The translations under genes were made by a program, and so were the position numbers. From the NCBI GenBank assembly GCA_903930585.1, contig CAIYZD010000586.1, positions 1-57,530 on the forward strand: a stretch of DNA of 57,530 bases, written 5' to 3'. The notes under the pieces are model-generated. The model had not been told where the DNA came from. It ran no database searches and worked only from the letters and a program-made list of their open reading frames with translations. Position 1 is the stretch's first letter. Each line of letters begins with the position of its first letter. The stretch comes from an uncultured Geobacteraceae bacterium (GTDB lineage Bacteria; Desulfobacterota; Desulfuromonadia; Geobacterales; Pseudopelobacteraceae). This document shows, in pieces, positions 20,452-30,155 of this stretch.

Positions 20452-21333
20452 ATGACGTTCTCTTTTACCACACAATCGATCTCCATGTCCGTCGATGAAT
20501 TTCTGCTTCTGCGGGATTGTATCTATGGACATTGCGGAATGTATTTTGACGAGGAGTCAAAATACATTCTTGAAAAGCGCCTCTATCATCGCTTGTTAGA
20601 CCTGAATCTTCCTTCTTTTTACGACTACTACTATTACTTAAAGTATAACCGTAACAAAGAACAGGAACTCATGGATATAATGGATGTTCTTACAACCAAT
20701 GAAACGTATTTTTTTCGAGAGTCGTTTCAACTGAAAGCATTTACCGACGAGATAATTCCTGAGTTGATTAAAAGTAAAGCCGCACGGGGAAACCGCTCTT
20801 TAAGGATTTGGAGTGCCGGTTGCTCGACCGGAGAAGAACCGTACACCATTGCGATGCTGTTAAGCACCATTCCTGAACTTTCGGGATGGAACATTGAAAT
20901 AATCGGTACCGATATCAGTCAAAAAGTACTCCAGCATGCCCGTCGTGCCGTATATGGCAAATCATCCTTTCGAGCGACGGAAGAACAGGATCAGCGGAGA
21001 TTTTTTCATCAACAGGATAACGGATATAAAGTTAATGACTCCATCCGGGAGCTGGTTACCATCAGCCATCTGAATCTCTTTGACTCACACCGCCTGACCA
21101 TGCTCGGCACGTTTGACCTGATTTTTTGTCGTAATGTTATTATTTATTTTGATCAGGCAGCCAAAAAACGTGTTATCACATCATTTCATTCCATGCTGTA
21201 TGATGGAGGTTTTCTTCTGCTCGGGCACTCTGAATCTCTTATGAATATCACGACATCATTTACGCTTCGTCACTTCAAGAACGACATGATCTATCAAAAA
21301 CCGAATCGTTTTCCGCTGGGAGGCGCCCTGTGA
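20452..21333 (+). CDS. cheR: chemoreceptor methyltransferase CheR
   Basis: A 293-residue SAM-dependent glutamate methyltransferase. The SAM-binding motif is [16 protein letters not shown], followed by IIGTDIS and [13 protein letters not shown]. The N-terminal helical domain precedes them. It methylates chemoreceptors for adaptation, opposed by CheB immediately downstream. No tetratricopeptide extension is present. Confidence 0.93.
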   Translation: MTFSFTTQSISMSVDEFLLLRDCIYGHCGMYFDEESKYILEKRLYHRLLDLNLPSFYDYYYYLKYNRNKEQELMDIMDVLTTNETYFFRESFQLKAFTDEIIPELIKSKAARGNRSLRIWSAGCSTGEEPYTIAMLLSTIPELSGWNIEIIGTDISQKVLQHARRAVYGKSSFRATEEQDQRRFFHQQDNGYKVNDSIRELVTISHLNLFDSHRLTMLGTFDLIFCRNVIIYFDQAAKKRVITSFHSMLYDGGFLLLGHSESLMNITTSFTLRHFKNDMIYQKPNRFPLGGAL

Positions 21334-22406
21334 AAAAGATCAGGATTGTTGTCGTTGACGATTCGGCTTTTAGCCGTCGCACTATCACCCGGATGCTCGA
21401 AGGACTTGATTCAGTTGAAGTCGTGGGATATGCAATTGACGGTGAAGAGGGCATTCAAAGAGTCATTGCTCTGAAACCCGATCTGGTTACCCTGGATCTT
21501 GAAATGCCAAAGATGGATGGCTTTACGCTGCTGAGAATCCTGACCACCCGTTTTTCTCTGCCGGTGATTGTTATCAGCGCCCTTAGTGATGCCGACAAAG
21601 TCTTTAAAGCGCTTGAGCTGGGTGCCCTCGATTTTGTGGCAAAGCCCTCCAGCACCGCTTCAGTGGAACTGCTTACCATTAAAGAAGACCTTCAGAAAAA
21701 GGTGTTGCAGGTTCTTGCCCTCAAGCCGGGAAGTCGTGTCCGCTCATTATCCGGAGCCGAGGTTCCGGAATGGAAATCATTGGTTCCGGAACCGGCGGGG
21801 AAGGCAGGGATTGGAATACAGTATGCCCTTGATCTTGTCGCAATTGGCACTTCAACCGGCGGACCACCGGCTCTGCAGCAGATACTTTCGGCTTTTGATC
21901 AGAAATACCCGTTTGCAGTCGTTGTCTCCCAGCATATGCCGGCCGGTTTTACCAGGGCCTTTGCGGACCGGCTCAATCGTACCTCCGTTTTTGATGTGAA
22001 GGAGGCTGAGGATGGCGACCTTGTCCTTCCCGGTACTGTTCTGATCGCACCTGGGGGGAGTAATATGGTTTTTGAGGTATGCGGTGGCCAGGTAACGGCG
22101 CGTATTATTGAACCTTCCGAATCAGATCGCTATGTCCCCTCGGTTGATGTTATGCTTGAGTCATGTGCCGGTATTTACCGTAAGCGGGTAGCGGCTGTTA
22201 TCCTGACCGGTATGGGTAACGACGGCAGCAAGGGGATTCGGACAATAAAGGAATATGGCGGTAGTGTCATAGCTGAATCGGAGGAAACCGCTGTTGTATA
22301 TGGCATGCCGCGTGAAGCGGTCGCGACCGGTGTTGTCGACCGCTGCGTTCCGTTGAACAGAGTTGCATCGGAAATCATCCATATGGGCGGTTTTTTTGAT
22401 AAATAA
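21330..22406 (+). CDS. cheB: chemoreceptor methylesterase CheB
   Basis: A 358-residue protein with an N-terminal receiver ([30 protein letters not shown]) and a C-terminal methylesterase domain. The catalytic triad is visible as Ser in GTSTGGP, His in VSQHMP and Asp in GMGNDG. The GTG start overlaps the cheR stop (GTGA). It removes methyl groups or deamidates receptors when phosphorylated by CheA. Confidence 0.95.
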   Translation: MKKIRIVVVDDSAFSRRTITRMLEGLDSVEVVGYAIDGEEGIQRVIALKPDLVTLDLEMPKMDGFTLLRILTTRFSLPVIVISALSDADKVFKALELGALDFVAKPSSTASVELLTIKEDLQKKVLQVLALKPGSRVRSLSGAEVPEWKSLVPEPAGKAGIGIQYALDLVAIGTSTGGPPALQQILSAFDQKYPFAVVVSQHMPAGFTRAFADRLNRTSVFDVKEAEDGDLVLPGTVLIAPGGSNMVFEVCGGQVTARIIEPSESDRYVPSVDVMLESCAGIYRKRVAAVILTGMGNDGSKGIRTIKEYGGSVIAESEETAVVYGMPREAVATGVVDRCVPLNRVASEIIHMGGFFDK

Positions 22407-22436
22407 GAATTATTTACCGTACGAAAGGAACATAAC

Positions 22437-24908
22437 GTGGAACAGAAGTATACACCGAAAGAAATAGAGCAAAAATGGCAGTCCATCTGGGAAAACGAGA
22501 AAACGTTCAAGGCTGTCGAACAGAAAGATAAACAGAAATATTATCTCCTGGAGATGTTCCCCTATCCATCCGGACGCATCCATATGGGGCACGTCCGTAA
22601 TTATTCTATCGGCGATGTTATCGGCAGGTTCAAACGAATGCGCGGATTCAATGTCATGCATCCGATGGGGTGGGATGCTTTTGGTATGCCGGCGGAAAAT
22701 GCTGCTATACAGAACAAGAGTCATCCCGCAATCTGGACGCACGAAAATATAGCGTACATGCGGAACCAGATCAAGAAGATGGGGTTCTCCTATGACTGGG
22801 ATCGTGAGCTGGCCACCTGCGACCTCGCCTATTACCGGTGGGAGCAGAAACTGTTTCTGGAAATGTTTGCCAAAGGGCTGTCCTACAAGAAGACATCTTT
22901 TGTCAACTGGTGTCCGAAGTGCGAAACCGTACTTGCCAATGAGCAGGTTGAAGATGGTGGCTGCTGGCGCTGCGACACCGAGGTGAACCAGAAAGAGCTG
23001 GATCAGTGGTTCTTTCGGATAACAGATTATGCCGAAGAGCTCCTTGACAACACATTCAAACTTCCCGGCTGGCCGGAACGTGTGCTTGTCATGCAGCGGA
23101 ACTGGATCGGCAAGAGCTACGGCTGCGAGATCGACTTTCCGCTTGAAAACAGTACGGAATATATCCGCGTTTTTACTACGCGTCAGGACACGGTGTTTGG
23201 AGCTACCTTCATGTCGTTGGCGCCCGAACATCCTCGTGCCCTGGAGCTTGCCACACCGGAGCAGAGAGAGGCGGTTGTCGCGTTTATTGATAAAATCAGG
23301 AAAACCGACCGTATCAAACGTACTGCGGATGATTTCGAGAAAGAGGGCGTTTTTACCGGGTCGTATTGCAATAACCCTCTGACCGGGGCTCGGATGCCGA
23401 TTTTCCTGGCAAATTTTGTTTTGATGGATTATGGCACCGGCGCTGTTATGGCGGTTCCTACTCACGATCAGCGCGATTTCGAATTTGCCCAAAAATATGA
23501 CCTGTCGCTGAAAGTTGTTATTCAACCGGCCGGAATAACGCTTGATCATGCAACCATGTCCGAGGCGTACACCGAAGTCGGGATCATGACAAACTCCGGA
23601 CAATTTGACGGTCTGATGAGCAGTGACGCTAAAGAGGCAATTGCTGACTTCCTGCAAAGTCAGGGGAAAGGGACCAAGACGGTCAATTTCCGGCTCCGCG
23701 ACTGGGGGATTTCACGACAACGCTACTGGGGCAACCCAATTCCGGTCATCTACTGCGACAGCTGTGGCGTCGTTCCGGTTCCAGAGAAGGATCTGCCGGT
23801 TGTCCTGCCGAAGGATGTCGCGTTCAGCGGAGAGGGGGGAAGTCCGCTGGCACAAATGGACTCCTTTGTAAATTGTTCCTGTCCGTCATGCGGAAAAGCG
23901 GCGCGGCGTGAAACCGATACGATGGATACGTTTGTCCAGTCATCCTGGTACTTCCTGCGCTACTGTTGTCCCGACTTCAAAGACGGAATTCTCGATCGTG
24001 ATTCGGTTGACTACTGGATGTCGGTCGATCAGTATATCGGAGGTATCGAACATGCCGTCCTGCATCTGCTGTACGCCCGCTTCTTTACCAAGGTAATGCG
24101 TGATCTGGGGTACATTTCCGCCGATGAACCGTTTGTTAACCTTCTGACGCAGGGTATGGTCATTAAAGACGGCGCCAAAATGAGCAAATCAAAAGGGAAT
24201 GTTGTTGATCCCGATGCCCTTATTTCAAAATACGGCGCCGATACGGCCCGGCTGTTTTCTCTCTTTGCCGCGCCACCGGAAAAAGATCTGGACTGGAACG
24301 ACCAGGGAGTGGAAGGTTCTTCCCGTTTTCTGGGGCGTATCTGGAAGCTGGTTCACGACCGGCTTGATATGGTAAGGAGCGCCGTCCCGCTTGATACCGA
24401 AGCGCTGACCACCGAAGAACGCACTCTACGCAGGTCCGTTCATAAAACGATTCGTAAGGTGACGGAAGATCTGGATGAGCGGTTTCATTTCAATACGGCG
24501 ATCGCATCGGTTATGGAGCTCCTTAATATTCTCCAGCCCGCCGATCTTTCAACGCCGCAATTTCCGGCGGTGATGAAAGAAGCTCTGCAGAGCGTTATTT
24601 TGCTGATGGCTCCTTTTGTCCCCCATATCACAGAGGAACTCTGGCAGCGGCTGGGTAACCCGCTCTCTTTGACGGTGACAGCCTGGCCTGACTTTGACCC
24701 TGCTGCCGTTGTTGATGAAGAACTGTTGATCGTTGTGCAGGTTAATGGGAAATTACGCTCTAAAATAACGGTTGCGGCCGGTACCGGTGAGGATGACGTT
24801 AAAGTGCGTGCTTTGGCGGATGAAAAAGTCATACCGTTCATCGAGGGTTTGACGGTGCGCAAGGTCATTTGTGTTCCGGGTAAGCTTGTCAATATCGTGG
24901 TGGGGTAG
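22437..24908 (+). CDS. leuS: leucyl-tRNA synthetase
   Basis: An 823-residue class I synthetase of normal bacterial length. The HIGH motif lies in [14 protein letters not shown] and the KMSKS motif in [14 protein letters not shown]. The CP1 editing domain (residues about 220-420) is present. The GTG start at 22437 follows AAAGGAA. lptE and holA follow closely, probably as one transcript. Confidence 0.97.
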   Translation: MEQKYTPKEIEQKWQSIWENEKTFKAVEQKDKQKYYLLEMFPYPSGRIHMGHVRNYSIGDVIGRFKRMRGFNVMHPMGWDAFGMPAENAAIQNKSHPAIWTHENIAYMRNQIKKMGFSYDWDRELATCDLAYYRWEQKLFLEMFAKGLSYKKTSFVNWCPKCETVLANEQVEDGGCWRCDTEVNQKELDQWFFRITDYAEELLDNTFKLPGWPERVLVMQRNWIGKSYGCEIDFPLENSTEYIRVFTTRQDTVFGATFMSLAPEHPRALELATPEQREAVVAFIDKIRKTDRIKRTADDFEKEGVFTGSYCNNPLTGARMPIFLANFVLMDYGTGAVMAVPTHDQRDFEFAQKYDLSLKVVIQPAGITLDHATMSEAYTEVGIMTNSGQFDGLMSSDAKEAIADFLQSQGKGTKTVNFRLRDWGISRQRYWGNPIPVIYCDSCGVVPVPEKDLPVVLPKDVAFSGEGGSPLAQMDSFVNCSCPSCGKAARRETDTMDTFVQSSWYFLRYCCPDFKDGILDRDSVDYWMSVDQYIGGIEHAVLHLLYARFFTKVMRDLGYISADEPFVNLLTQGMVIKDGAKMSKSKGNVVDPDALISKYGADTARLFSLFAAPPEKDLDWNDQGVEGSSRFLGRIWKLVHDRLDMVRSAVPLDTEALTTEERTLRRSVHKTIRKVTEDLDERFHFNTAIASVMELLNILQPADLSTPQFPAVMKEALQSVILLMAPFVPHITEELWQRLGNPLSLTVTAWPDFDPAAVVDEELLIVVQVNGKLRSKITVAAGTGEDDVKVRALADEKVIPFIEGLTVRKVICVPGKLVNIVVG

Positions 24909-24911
24909 GGG

Positions 24912-25436
24912 ATGACGATTTCGTTATGGATTCGTGGTGTCATGCTGGCACTGCTGCTGAATGCAACTGCGGGGTGCGGGTATCGTCTGACGAACGCGCA
25001 CTCTACGCTGGCCGGAACGGCACAAAGCATATGGGTACCGTTTTTCAGCAACGAGAGCATCAGCCCGACTGCGCAAACGGTTTTTCGCAGGGCGTTCTAT
25101 GACGAGTTGCACGCCGTGCGGGGATTGAATCCCTCCGCCAGCGAAGAGGGGGCCGATCTTGTCATGAAGGCGCGGATTGTTTCCTATTCCAGCAAGGTTG
25201 TTTCATATACCGCCATAGATCGGGTTCGTGAATACAGTCTCGTCGTTGAAGTCGAGCTTGAAATTTCCCGTAAGGGGCAGACAGCTCCGCTCTGGAAAGG
25301 AGTGCTTCACGGTACAAAGCAATATCCTGCCAACGCGGATCTTGCCTTGCAGCAGAACGCCGAAGAACAGGCGCTTGATGCAGCTGCACGCATTATTGCC
25401 CGGAAATTTATTACCACGATGGAAGAGTCCTACTGA
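24912..25436 (+). CDS. lptE: LPS-assembly lipoprotein LptE
   Basis: A 174-residue outer-membrane lipoprotein. The signal peptide ends in the lipobox ATAGC followed by GYRL, the usual LptE start of the mature protein. LptE plugs the LptD barrel that inserts lipopolysaccharide. It lies between leuS and holA, the standard order in many proteobacteria. Its stop overlaps the ATG of holA. Confidence 0.88.
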   Translation: MTISLWIRGVMLALLLNATAGCGYRLTNAHSTLAGTAQSIWVPFFSNESISPTAQTVFRRAFYDELHAVRGLNPSASEEGADLVMKARIVSYSSKVVSYTAIDRVREYSLVVEVELEISRKGQTAPLWKGVLHGTKQYPANADLALQQNAEEQALDAAARIIARKFITTMEESY

Positions 25437-26432
25437 ATGACGCCTCAGGAATTTGAAATATCCCTGAAAAAGGGTATCATACCAACGGTCTGCTTTCTCT
25501 ATGGCGAAGAACAGTTTCTGGTCGAGCGGGCGGTCCATGCCCTGCTGGAACGGGCGATTGATCCGACGCTGAAGGACTTCAATTTTAATGTTTACTTCGG
25601 TAATGAATCCAAGGGAGTGGATATTGTCGATGCCGCCCAGACATTACCGATGTTTTCGGAGCGCCGCGCGGTTCTGGTCAAGCGGGCCGAACAACTTAAA
25701 GCTGAATCACTGGATGTGATGCTTCCGTATGTCCAAAACCCTTCGCCCGGCACCTGTCTGTTGCTTACCGGCACAAAGATAGATCAACGAAAAAAGTTTT
25801 TTCTGGAATTTAAGAAGCTTGGCGTTCTGGTCGAGTACAAGCGGCTGTACGATAACAAGGTGCCCGGATTCATTCAAAGCGAAGCGCTTGCCCAGGGGAA
25901 ACCTATTGAAACGGCGGCTGCCGAGTTGCTATCGGCACTGATCGGTAATAATCTTCAGGAACTGAGTTCGCAGATTGAAAAATTGGTGGTGTATGCCGGA
26001 ACAAAGCAACGCATAACCGTTGACGATGTTCGTACCATGGCCAGCAGCAGCAAGGCCTTTACCGCATTCGAACTGGCGAAATTTCTCGGGCTTCGTGATG
26101 TGCCGAATTCGCTCAGAAGTCTGGACGCTCTGTTTCTGAACGGTGAAGATGCGCCGATGATGATTGGCGCACTCACCCGTCACTTTCGGCAATTATGGCG
26201 GGTCAGGGAACTGCTGGACAAGAAAATGCCGCCGGCCGATATCGGCAGGGAACTTTCGATAAATTCATTTTTTCTTGGGGAGATTGTTACCCAGGCGCGC
26301 AATTTTACGCGAAGGGAATTGAAGAAAATCTTTGACGAATTTTATCGGTGTGATGTCGCTTCAAAAACCGGAGGCCAGCCGTACACACTTCTGCATGGTC
26401 TGGCCATGGGGATCTGTACCGGCGGATGGTAG
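25437..26432 (+). CDS. holA: DNA polymerase III delta subunit
   Basis: A 331-residue clamp-loader subunit with the N-terminal RecA-like domain (CFLYGEEQFLVERAV) and the C-terminal helical collar domain (AKFLGLRDVPNSLR, then GALTRHFRQLWRV). It opens the beta clamp for loading. Length and position behind lptE agree with the assignment. Confidence 0.93.
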   Translation: MTPQEFEISLKKGIIPTVCFLYGEEQFLVERAVHALLERAIDPTLKDFNFNVYFGNESKGVDIVDAAQTLPMFSERRAVLVKRAEQLKAESLDVMLPYVQNPSPGTCLLLTGTKIDQRKKFFLEFKKLGVLVEYKRLYDNKVPGFIQSEALAQGKPIETAAAELLSALIGNNLQELSSQIEKLVVYAGTKQRITVDDVRTMASSSKAFTAFELAKFLGLRDVPNSLRSLDALFLNGEDAPMMIGALTRHFRQLWRVRELLDKKMPPADIGRELSINSFFLGEIVTQARNFTRRELKKIFDEFYRCDVASKTGGQPYTLLHGLAMGICTGGW

Positions 26433-26478
26433 AACCTTTCAGCTTCGATCGGAGATACCGGATTATTAAACGCGAAAA

Positions 26479-26503
26479 GGGGGCATGCGGTTACGCAGCC
26501 CCC
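26479..26503 (-). terminator. intrinsic terminator of rpsT
   Basis: GGGGGC (26479-26484) pairs with GCCCCC (26498-26503), with a further four-base-pair stem inside. Read on the minus strand it ends in TTTTC. It may also stop the leftward-running holA transcript, though the T tract on that side is poor. Confidence 0.65.
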
Positions 26504-26525
26504 ATTTATCGATATGGCACTGCTA

Positions 26526-26789
26526 TCAGCCGAGAGTATTAACCAGTTTAGTCAAACGTGAAACGTTGCGGGAAGCGGTTGAACTGTGGATAACGCCTTT
26601 TGTGGCAGTGGCATCAATAACCGGAATGGCTATTTTAAGCGCTGCTACTGCGGCATCCTTGTCTTTTGCTTCTACCGCTTCACGAACACGCTTGATATAT
26701 GTTTTCAGCGTCGATGATACATGACGATTACGTGCGGTTTTCTTTGCACTCTGCTTGATCCTCTTGATTGCCGACTTATGATGAGCCAA
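26526..26789 (-). CDS. rpsT: 30S ribosomal protein S20
   Basis: An 87-residue basic protein beginning [14 protein letters not shown], characteristic of S20. The full length and C-terminal [12 protein letters not shown] agree. It is transcribed alone on the minus strand, converging on holA. GGAGGT lies a few bases upstream of the ATG. Confidence 0.97.
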   Translation of the reverse strand: MAHHKSAIKRIKQSAKKTARNRHVSSTLKTYIKRVREAVEAKDKDAAVAALKIAIPVIDATATKGVIHSSTASRNVSRLTKLVNTLG

Positions 26790-27046
26790 ACTGCACCTCC
26801 AAATATTTTTCTTTTGAGTAAGTAGTGAAATTGAAGCTAGTTGTTTAGCACTAACGATCAGGATGTGTCAAGCGAATTGTAGTTCGATTAAGAGTCTGCA
26901 AAGACACGGACCGCGATTACAGGTTTGATCTACTTCTGCATCCATTGCGGGCTTCGGTGTATACCCTTCTTCTGTCATTCAGTGAGCGCAATAGAGCGGA
27001 AAGGAGAAATACACAAGACGACACGAGAGGTGTGGTAATATTTTCG
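26790..27046. other. intergenic stretch between rpsT and the nitrogenase-like operon
   Basis: The left end must hold the minus-strand rpsT promoter. A 71-codon frame at 26945-27160 on the plus strand overlaps the promoter and leader described next and has no recognisable features, so I do not call it a gene. Nothing else was recognised. Confidence 0.6.
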
Positions 27047-27075
27047 TTGACAATAAATGGGAATAGATATACTAT
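27047..27075 (+). promoter_or_regulatory. promoter of the NifH-like operon
   Basis: A perfect -35 TTGACA (27047-27052) is followed, 17 bases on, by TACTAT (27070-27075), or 15 bases on by TATACT. Thirty-four bases after TTGACA lies TTATAGAC (27087-27094), an octamer at nearly the same distance in two of the other leader-bearing promoters. It is part of a perfect small hairpin GCTTAT-AGAC-ATAAGC. No sigma-54 -24/-12 element was seen here. Confidence 0.6.
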
Positions 27076-27155
27076 ATCCATAATGCTTATAGACATAAGC
27101 TGTATGGCAGAAGGTAAGGGCATAATCGCTTGTGACAAGCGAACAGTTTTTCTCG

Positions 27156-27207
27156 ACTAACTGGTAAACCGGAGGTCAAAGGATGTTTCCTTTGACCTCT
27201 TTTTTTT
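27156..27207 (+). promoter_or_regulatory. leader attenuator element, copy 1
   Basis: A four-base-pair hairpin CTGG-TAAA-CCGG is followed at once by AGGTC, which opens a 12-base-pair terminator stem (27172-27199, loop TGTT) ending in eight T. A second upstream hairpin TCGCTTG-TGA-CAAGCGA lies at 27126-27142. The terminator stands 135 bases before the start codon, so transcription must read through it to reach the NifH-like gene. Confidence 0.75.
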
Positions 27208-27232
27208 CGCATTTCACCACATAGCGTATCAG

Positions 27233-27284
27233 GTTGACTGGAAAACCAGAGACCGGCTGCTTTTATCTGCGCCGGTCTTTTTTA
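27233..27284 (+). promoter_or_regulatory. leader attenuator element, copy 2 (tandem)
   Basis: The same arrangement as the copy just upstream: GACTGG-AAAA-CCAG, then GACCGGC pairing with GCCGGTC (27251-27277), then TTTTTT. The two terminators in series would give very tight control of the downstream operon. Confidence 0.7.
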
Positions 27285-27341
27285 TTACAGGCTTACGGTG
27301 TCAGGCTTGGACTGACACACATAACTCAAAAGGAGCTTAAC

Positions 27342-28220
27342 ATGTCAGCAAAAAAAGTAAAAACGATTGCCATCTACGGAAAAGGAGGCATCGGTAAATC
27401 GACGACCACCTCCAACATCAGTGCCGCATTGGCTGATTCCGGTCTGAAAGTGTTGCAACTGGGGTGCGATCCAAAGAGTGATTCCACAACGACCCTGCGC
27501 GGCGGCGGATATATCCCGACTATTCTGGATACTCTGCGTGAAAAGAAAAACGCCAAGGCAGCCGACGTAGTCTTTGAAGGATTTGCCGGAGTATACTGCG
27601 TTGAGGCCGGTGGTCCGTCTCCGGGTGTCGGGTGCGCCGGACGCGGCATCATTACCGCAGTGGAACTTTTGAAACAACAGCGCGTGTTTGAAGAGCTTGA
27701 CCTTGATATCGTTATTTTCGATGTTCTTGGCGATGTCGTCTGCGGCGGTTTCGCAGTGCCGATCCGCGAAGGACTGGCACAGCACGCCTTTACCGTATCT
27801 TCATCGGATTTCATGGCGGTCTACGCATCCAACAACCTGTTCAAAGGGATTCAGAAGTACTCCAACACGGGTGGAGCACTGCTGGGGGGGGTCATTGCCA
27901 ACTCCATGAACTCGAAATACCATCAGGCAATTATTGATGACTTCGTCGAAAATACGCAGACACAGGTTGTTGAGTACATCCCACGCTCCATCACGGTAAC
28001 CCAGTCTGAATTGCAGGGAAAAACGACTATTCAGGCCTTCCCGGATTCCGATCAGGCCAAGGTGTATCGTAACCTTGCCGACAGAATATACAATCACCAC
28101 GAATCAAAGGTTCCTACTCCTCTCAACGAACAGGACCTGCGTAACTGGGCAATGAAATGGGCCGACACGCTGATGGCAATCGAAACCGGTGAAGTTCGTA
28201 GCGAAGGCGCAAGCATTTAA
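27342..28220 (+). CDS. NifH-like iron protein (nitrogenase-like reductase component)
   Basis: A 292-residue P-loop ATPase of the NifH/BchL/Mar superfamily. The P-loop GKGGIGKST is at residues 13-21. The cluster ligands are Cys98 in GVGCAGRG and Cys134 in [11 protein letters not shown], the counterparts of NifH Cys97 and Cys132. Switch residues DPKSD are at 43-47. Arg101, matching the ADP-ribosylation site of NifH, is kept. The dimer would hold one [4Fe-4S] cluster and pass electrons, driven by ATP, to the NifDK-like protein encoded from 32770. AAAGGAG precedes the ATG. Which electron donor serves it is not visible. It lies closer to group IV nitrogenase-like proteins than to true NifH by context, an inference that needs a tree. 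Confidence 0.9.
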   Translation: MSAKKVKTIAIYGKGGIGKSTTTSNISAALADSGLKVLQLGCDPKSDSTTTLRGGGYIPTILDTLREKKNAKAADVVFEGFAGVYCVEAGGPSPGVGCAGRGIITAVELLKQQRVFEELDLDIVIFDVLGDVVCGGFAVPIREGLAQHAFTVSSSDFMAVYASNNLFKGIQKYSNTGGALLGGVIANSMNSKYHQAIIDDFVENTQTQVVEYIPRSITVTQSELQGKTTIQAFPDSDQAKVYRNLADRIYNHHESKVPTPLNEQDLRNWAMKWADTLMAIETGEVRSEGASI

Positions 28221-28236
28221 ACCAGGGTGGCGGATT

Positions 28237-28716
28237 ATGAAACTGATAACCACGATTGTTGCAACATTGTTGTTGGGAATATCGATTGCCCTGACCTCGG
28301 CTGCGGAACTGAAACTCCGCAAGCCGGGCTCCGGTGACAAGTGTCCGGTCTGCGGCATGTTCGTAGCCAAGTTTCCTGATTTTGCCGCACAGGTTCAGTT
28401 CAAGGACGGCAGCACCGCGCATTTTGACGGCACCAGGGATTTGTTCGCGTATTATCAGTCAATATCCCGCTATGCGCCGGGTAAATCCCTGGCGAATGTC
28501 ACGGCCGTTTTCGTTACCAGTTACTATACGTTGGCACCGATTAACGGACTTACCGCCTGGTATGTGGCCGGGAGCGATGTGTATGGCCCCATGGGGCGGG
28601 AATTGATCCCGTTTGCCCGGGAGAGCGAGGCGCAGGAGTTCAAGAAAGATCATAAGGGCACGTCAATTCTTCGTTTTAAAGAGGTCACTCAGGCTATCGT
28701 CAAGGGGCTTGATTGA
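28237..28716 (+). CDS. NosL-family periplasmic metal-binding protein
   Basis: A 159-residue protein with an N-terminal signal peptide (about 22 residues, ending TSAAE). The mature part holds CPVCGMFVAKFPDF, the NosL signature whose cysteine and methionine bind Cu(I) in the nitrous-oxide reductase accessory protein. No lipobox cysteine follows the signal, unlike many NosL lipoproteins. No nosZ is in the window, so the role is not N2O reductase maturation. It is co-transcribed with an ABC transporter, suggesting metal or redox handling in the periplasm for this operon. Confidence 0.8.
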   Translation: MKLITTIVATLLLGISIALTSAAELKLRKPGSGDKCPVCGMFVAKFPDFAAQVQFKDGSTAHFDGTRDLFAYYQSISRYAPGKSLANVTAVFVTSYYTLAPINGLTAWYVAGSDVYGPMGRELIPFARESEAQEFKKDHKGTSILRFKEVTQAIVKGLD

Positions 28717-28718
28717 AT

Positions 28719-29027
28719 ATGCGGCTCTCGACGGCATATCTCGGTGTGACTGGTCTCCTGTTGATACTCCTGACGGGGCTTGTACTTCATGCCTTTCAGG
28801 AGCGAAAGAACGCAGGGCCCCTGTTGTCTCAAATGGCCGACATGGTAAACCGGCTGAATCTGACCGACCTCTGTCTCTTTACCGAAGCAAGTTACACCCG
28901 GCATCTTGCCATGACCGACCTCAATACGCCGTTTCAGGATTCTCCTTTTTCGTTCGAGCATTTTCCGACCGGCGCACTGGTTTTACCGCCGCCTCATTTA
29001 GGGAGGAACCGTGGCCGGGTCGATTGA
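28719..29027 (+). CDS. small single-span membrane protein
   Basis: A 102-residue protein with one N-terminal membrane segment (about residues 5-27, rich in Leu) followed by a mainly polar periplasmic tail. I do not recognise a family. It starts three bases after the NosL-like stop and overlaps the ABC permease start by 17 bases, so it is almost surely translated with them. It may be an accessory subunit of that transporter. Confidence 0.6.
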   Translation: MRLSTAYLGVTGLLLILLTGLVLHAFQERKNAGPLLSQMADMVNRLNLTDLCLFTEASYTRHLAMTDLNTPFQDSPFSFEHFPTGALVLPPPHLGRNRGRVD

Positions 29028-30144
29028 GCGACAGCGACATATCCTGGATTTTACCCTGGCTTCGCTCCTGCGCCGAAAAGGCAAAAACGGCGCGCTGCTC
29101 TCGGTCTATACCCTGATCATTTTCATTCTCTCTTCAGTGTTGTTCTTTACTCATGCCCTGCATCGGGAAGCGGAGACGGTGTTGCAGGGAACTCCCGAGA
29201 TCATTGTCCAGCGTACGCTCACCGGACGCTACCAGACTATTCCGCTTTCCTATGCCGATACCGTCAGGGGGATTCGCGGTGTCGGTTCGGTCGAGCCACG
29301 ACTCTGGGGGTATCATTACGACGGCAATACGCTGGCCAACTATACCATCGTGGTGCCGGGCGAAAACGCGCCGCCGCACGGCAGTATCGATATCGGCAGC
29401 GGCATCGCCAGAGTACGTTCGGCGAACGAAAAAGATATCATGGGATTTACCGGTTTTGACGGCAAGCCGCATGCTTTTTCCATTCGCAGCGTCATTTCGG
29501 CTGAATCGCAGCTGGTGTCTACCGATCTGATTCTGATGTCGGAGCATGATTATCGAGCATTTTCCGGTATCCCCGCTAACCATGCCACCGATCTGGTGTT
29601 GAAGATCCGTAATCCAAAGGAGTACACCACCATATCCGAAAAGATCGTTCGTCTGCTTCCCGATACGCGCCCCATCGTGCGGAACGAAATTCTGCGCACC
29701 TACAACGCGGTGTTCAGTTGGCGTTCCGGACTGGTGCTGGCGATTTTCAGCGCCGCGGCGCTGGCGTTTGCCATTTTTGCCTGGGATAAAGCGAGCGGGC
29801 TTTCCGCCGAAGAGCGGCGGGAGATCGGCATCCTTAAAGCGGTAGGATGGGAAACGTCAGACATTCTGTTCATGAAATTCTGGGAGGGTGCCGCAGTCTC
29901 TCTGACCGCTTTTCTTCTCGGTGTTGTGCTGGCATATGTGCATGTGTTTTTCACGGCGTCCTGTCTGTTCGCCCCGGTACTCAAAGGATGGTCAACACTC
30001 TATCCGGCCTTCAAGCTTGTTCCGGTCATCAGTTTCGGCCAACTGGCCACCACCTTTCTGCTTACCGTGGCGCCGTACGTTGTAATAACCATCCTGCCGT
30101 CATGGCGGGCAGCGACCATCGATCCCGATGCGGTGATGCGGTAA
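29011..30144 (+). CDS. FtsX/MacB-type ABC transporter permease
   Basis: A 377-residue permease. One membrane segment near residues 30-50 is followed by a large extracytoplasmic domain (about 55-240). Three more segments lie in the C-terminal FtsX domain. The coupling helix EERREIGILKAVGWETSDI, typical of FtsX, LolC and MacB, is present. The GTG start has GGGAGG four bases upstream. Such permeases act mechanically on periplasmic or membrane substrates and do not form import channels. Its ATPase is encoded 12 bases downstream. Confidence 0.85.
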   Translation: MAGSIERQRHILDFTLASLLRRKGKNGALLSVYTLIIFILSSVLFFTHALHREAETVLQGTPEIIVQRTLTGRYQTIPLSYADTVRGIRGVGSVEPRLWGYHYDGNTLANYTIVVPGENAPPHGSIDIGSGIARVRSANEKDIMGFTGFDGKPHAFSIRSVISAESQLVSTDLILMSEHDYRAFSGIPANHATDLVLKIRNPKEYTTISEKIVRLLPDTRPIVRNEILRTYNAVFSWRSGLVLAIFSAAALAFAIFAWDKASGLSAEERREIGILKAVGWETSDILFMKFWEGAAVSLTAFLLGVVLAYVHVFFTASCLFAPVLKGWSTLYPAFKLVPVISFGQLATTFLLTVAPYVVITILPSWRAATIDPDAVMR

Positions 30145-30155
30145 CGGAGTAGCGG

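Noticed and set aside
26945-27160. A 71-codon frame as a small gene upstream of the NifH-like operon
   Set aside because: It covers the promoter, the TTATAGAC hairpin and the leader, and its product has no recognisable feature.
27047-27207. Known riboswitch classes (SAM-I/II, Moco, cobalamin, guanidine, fluoride) for the recurrent leader
   Set aside because: None of their conserved core sequences could be recognised in any of the five leaders.
27156-27284. ANTAR dual-hexaloop antitermination site
   Set aside because: The small hairpins have four- or seven-base loops (or six-base loops with G first), not the required A1/G4 hexaloops. Control by a GnfR-like protein stays possible but is not supported by the loops.
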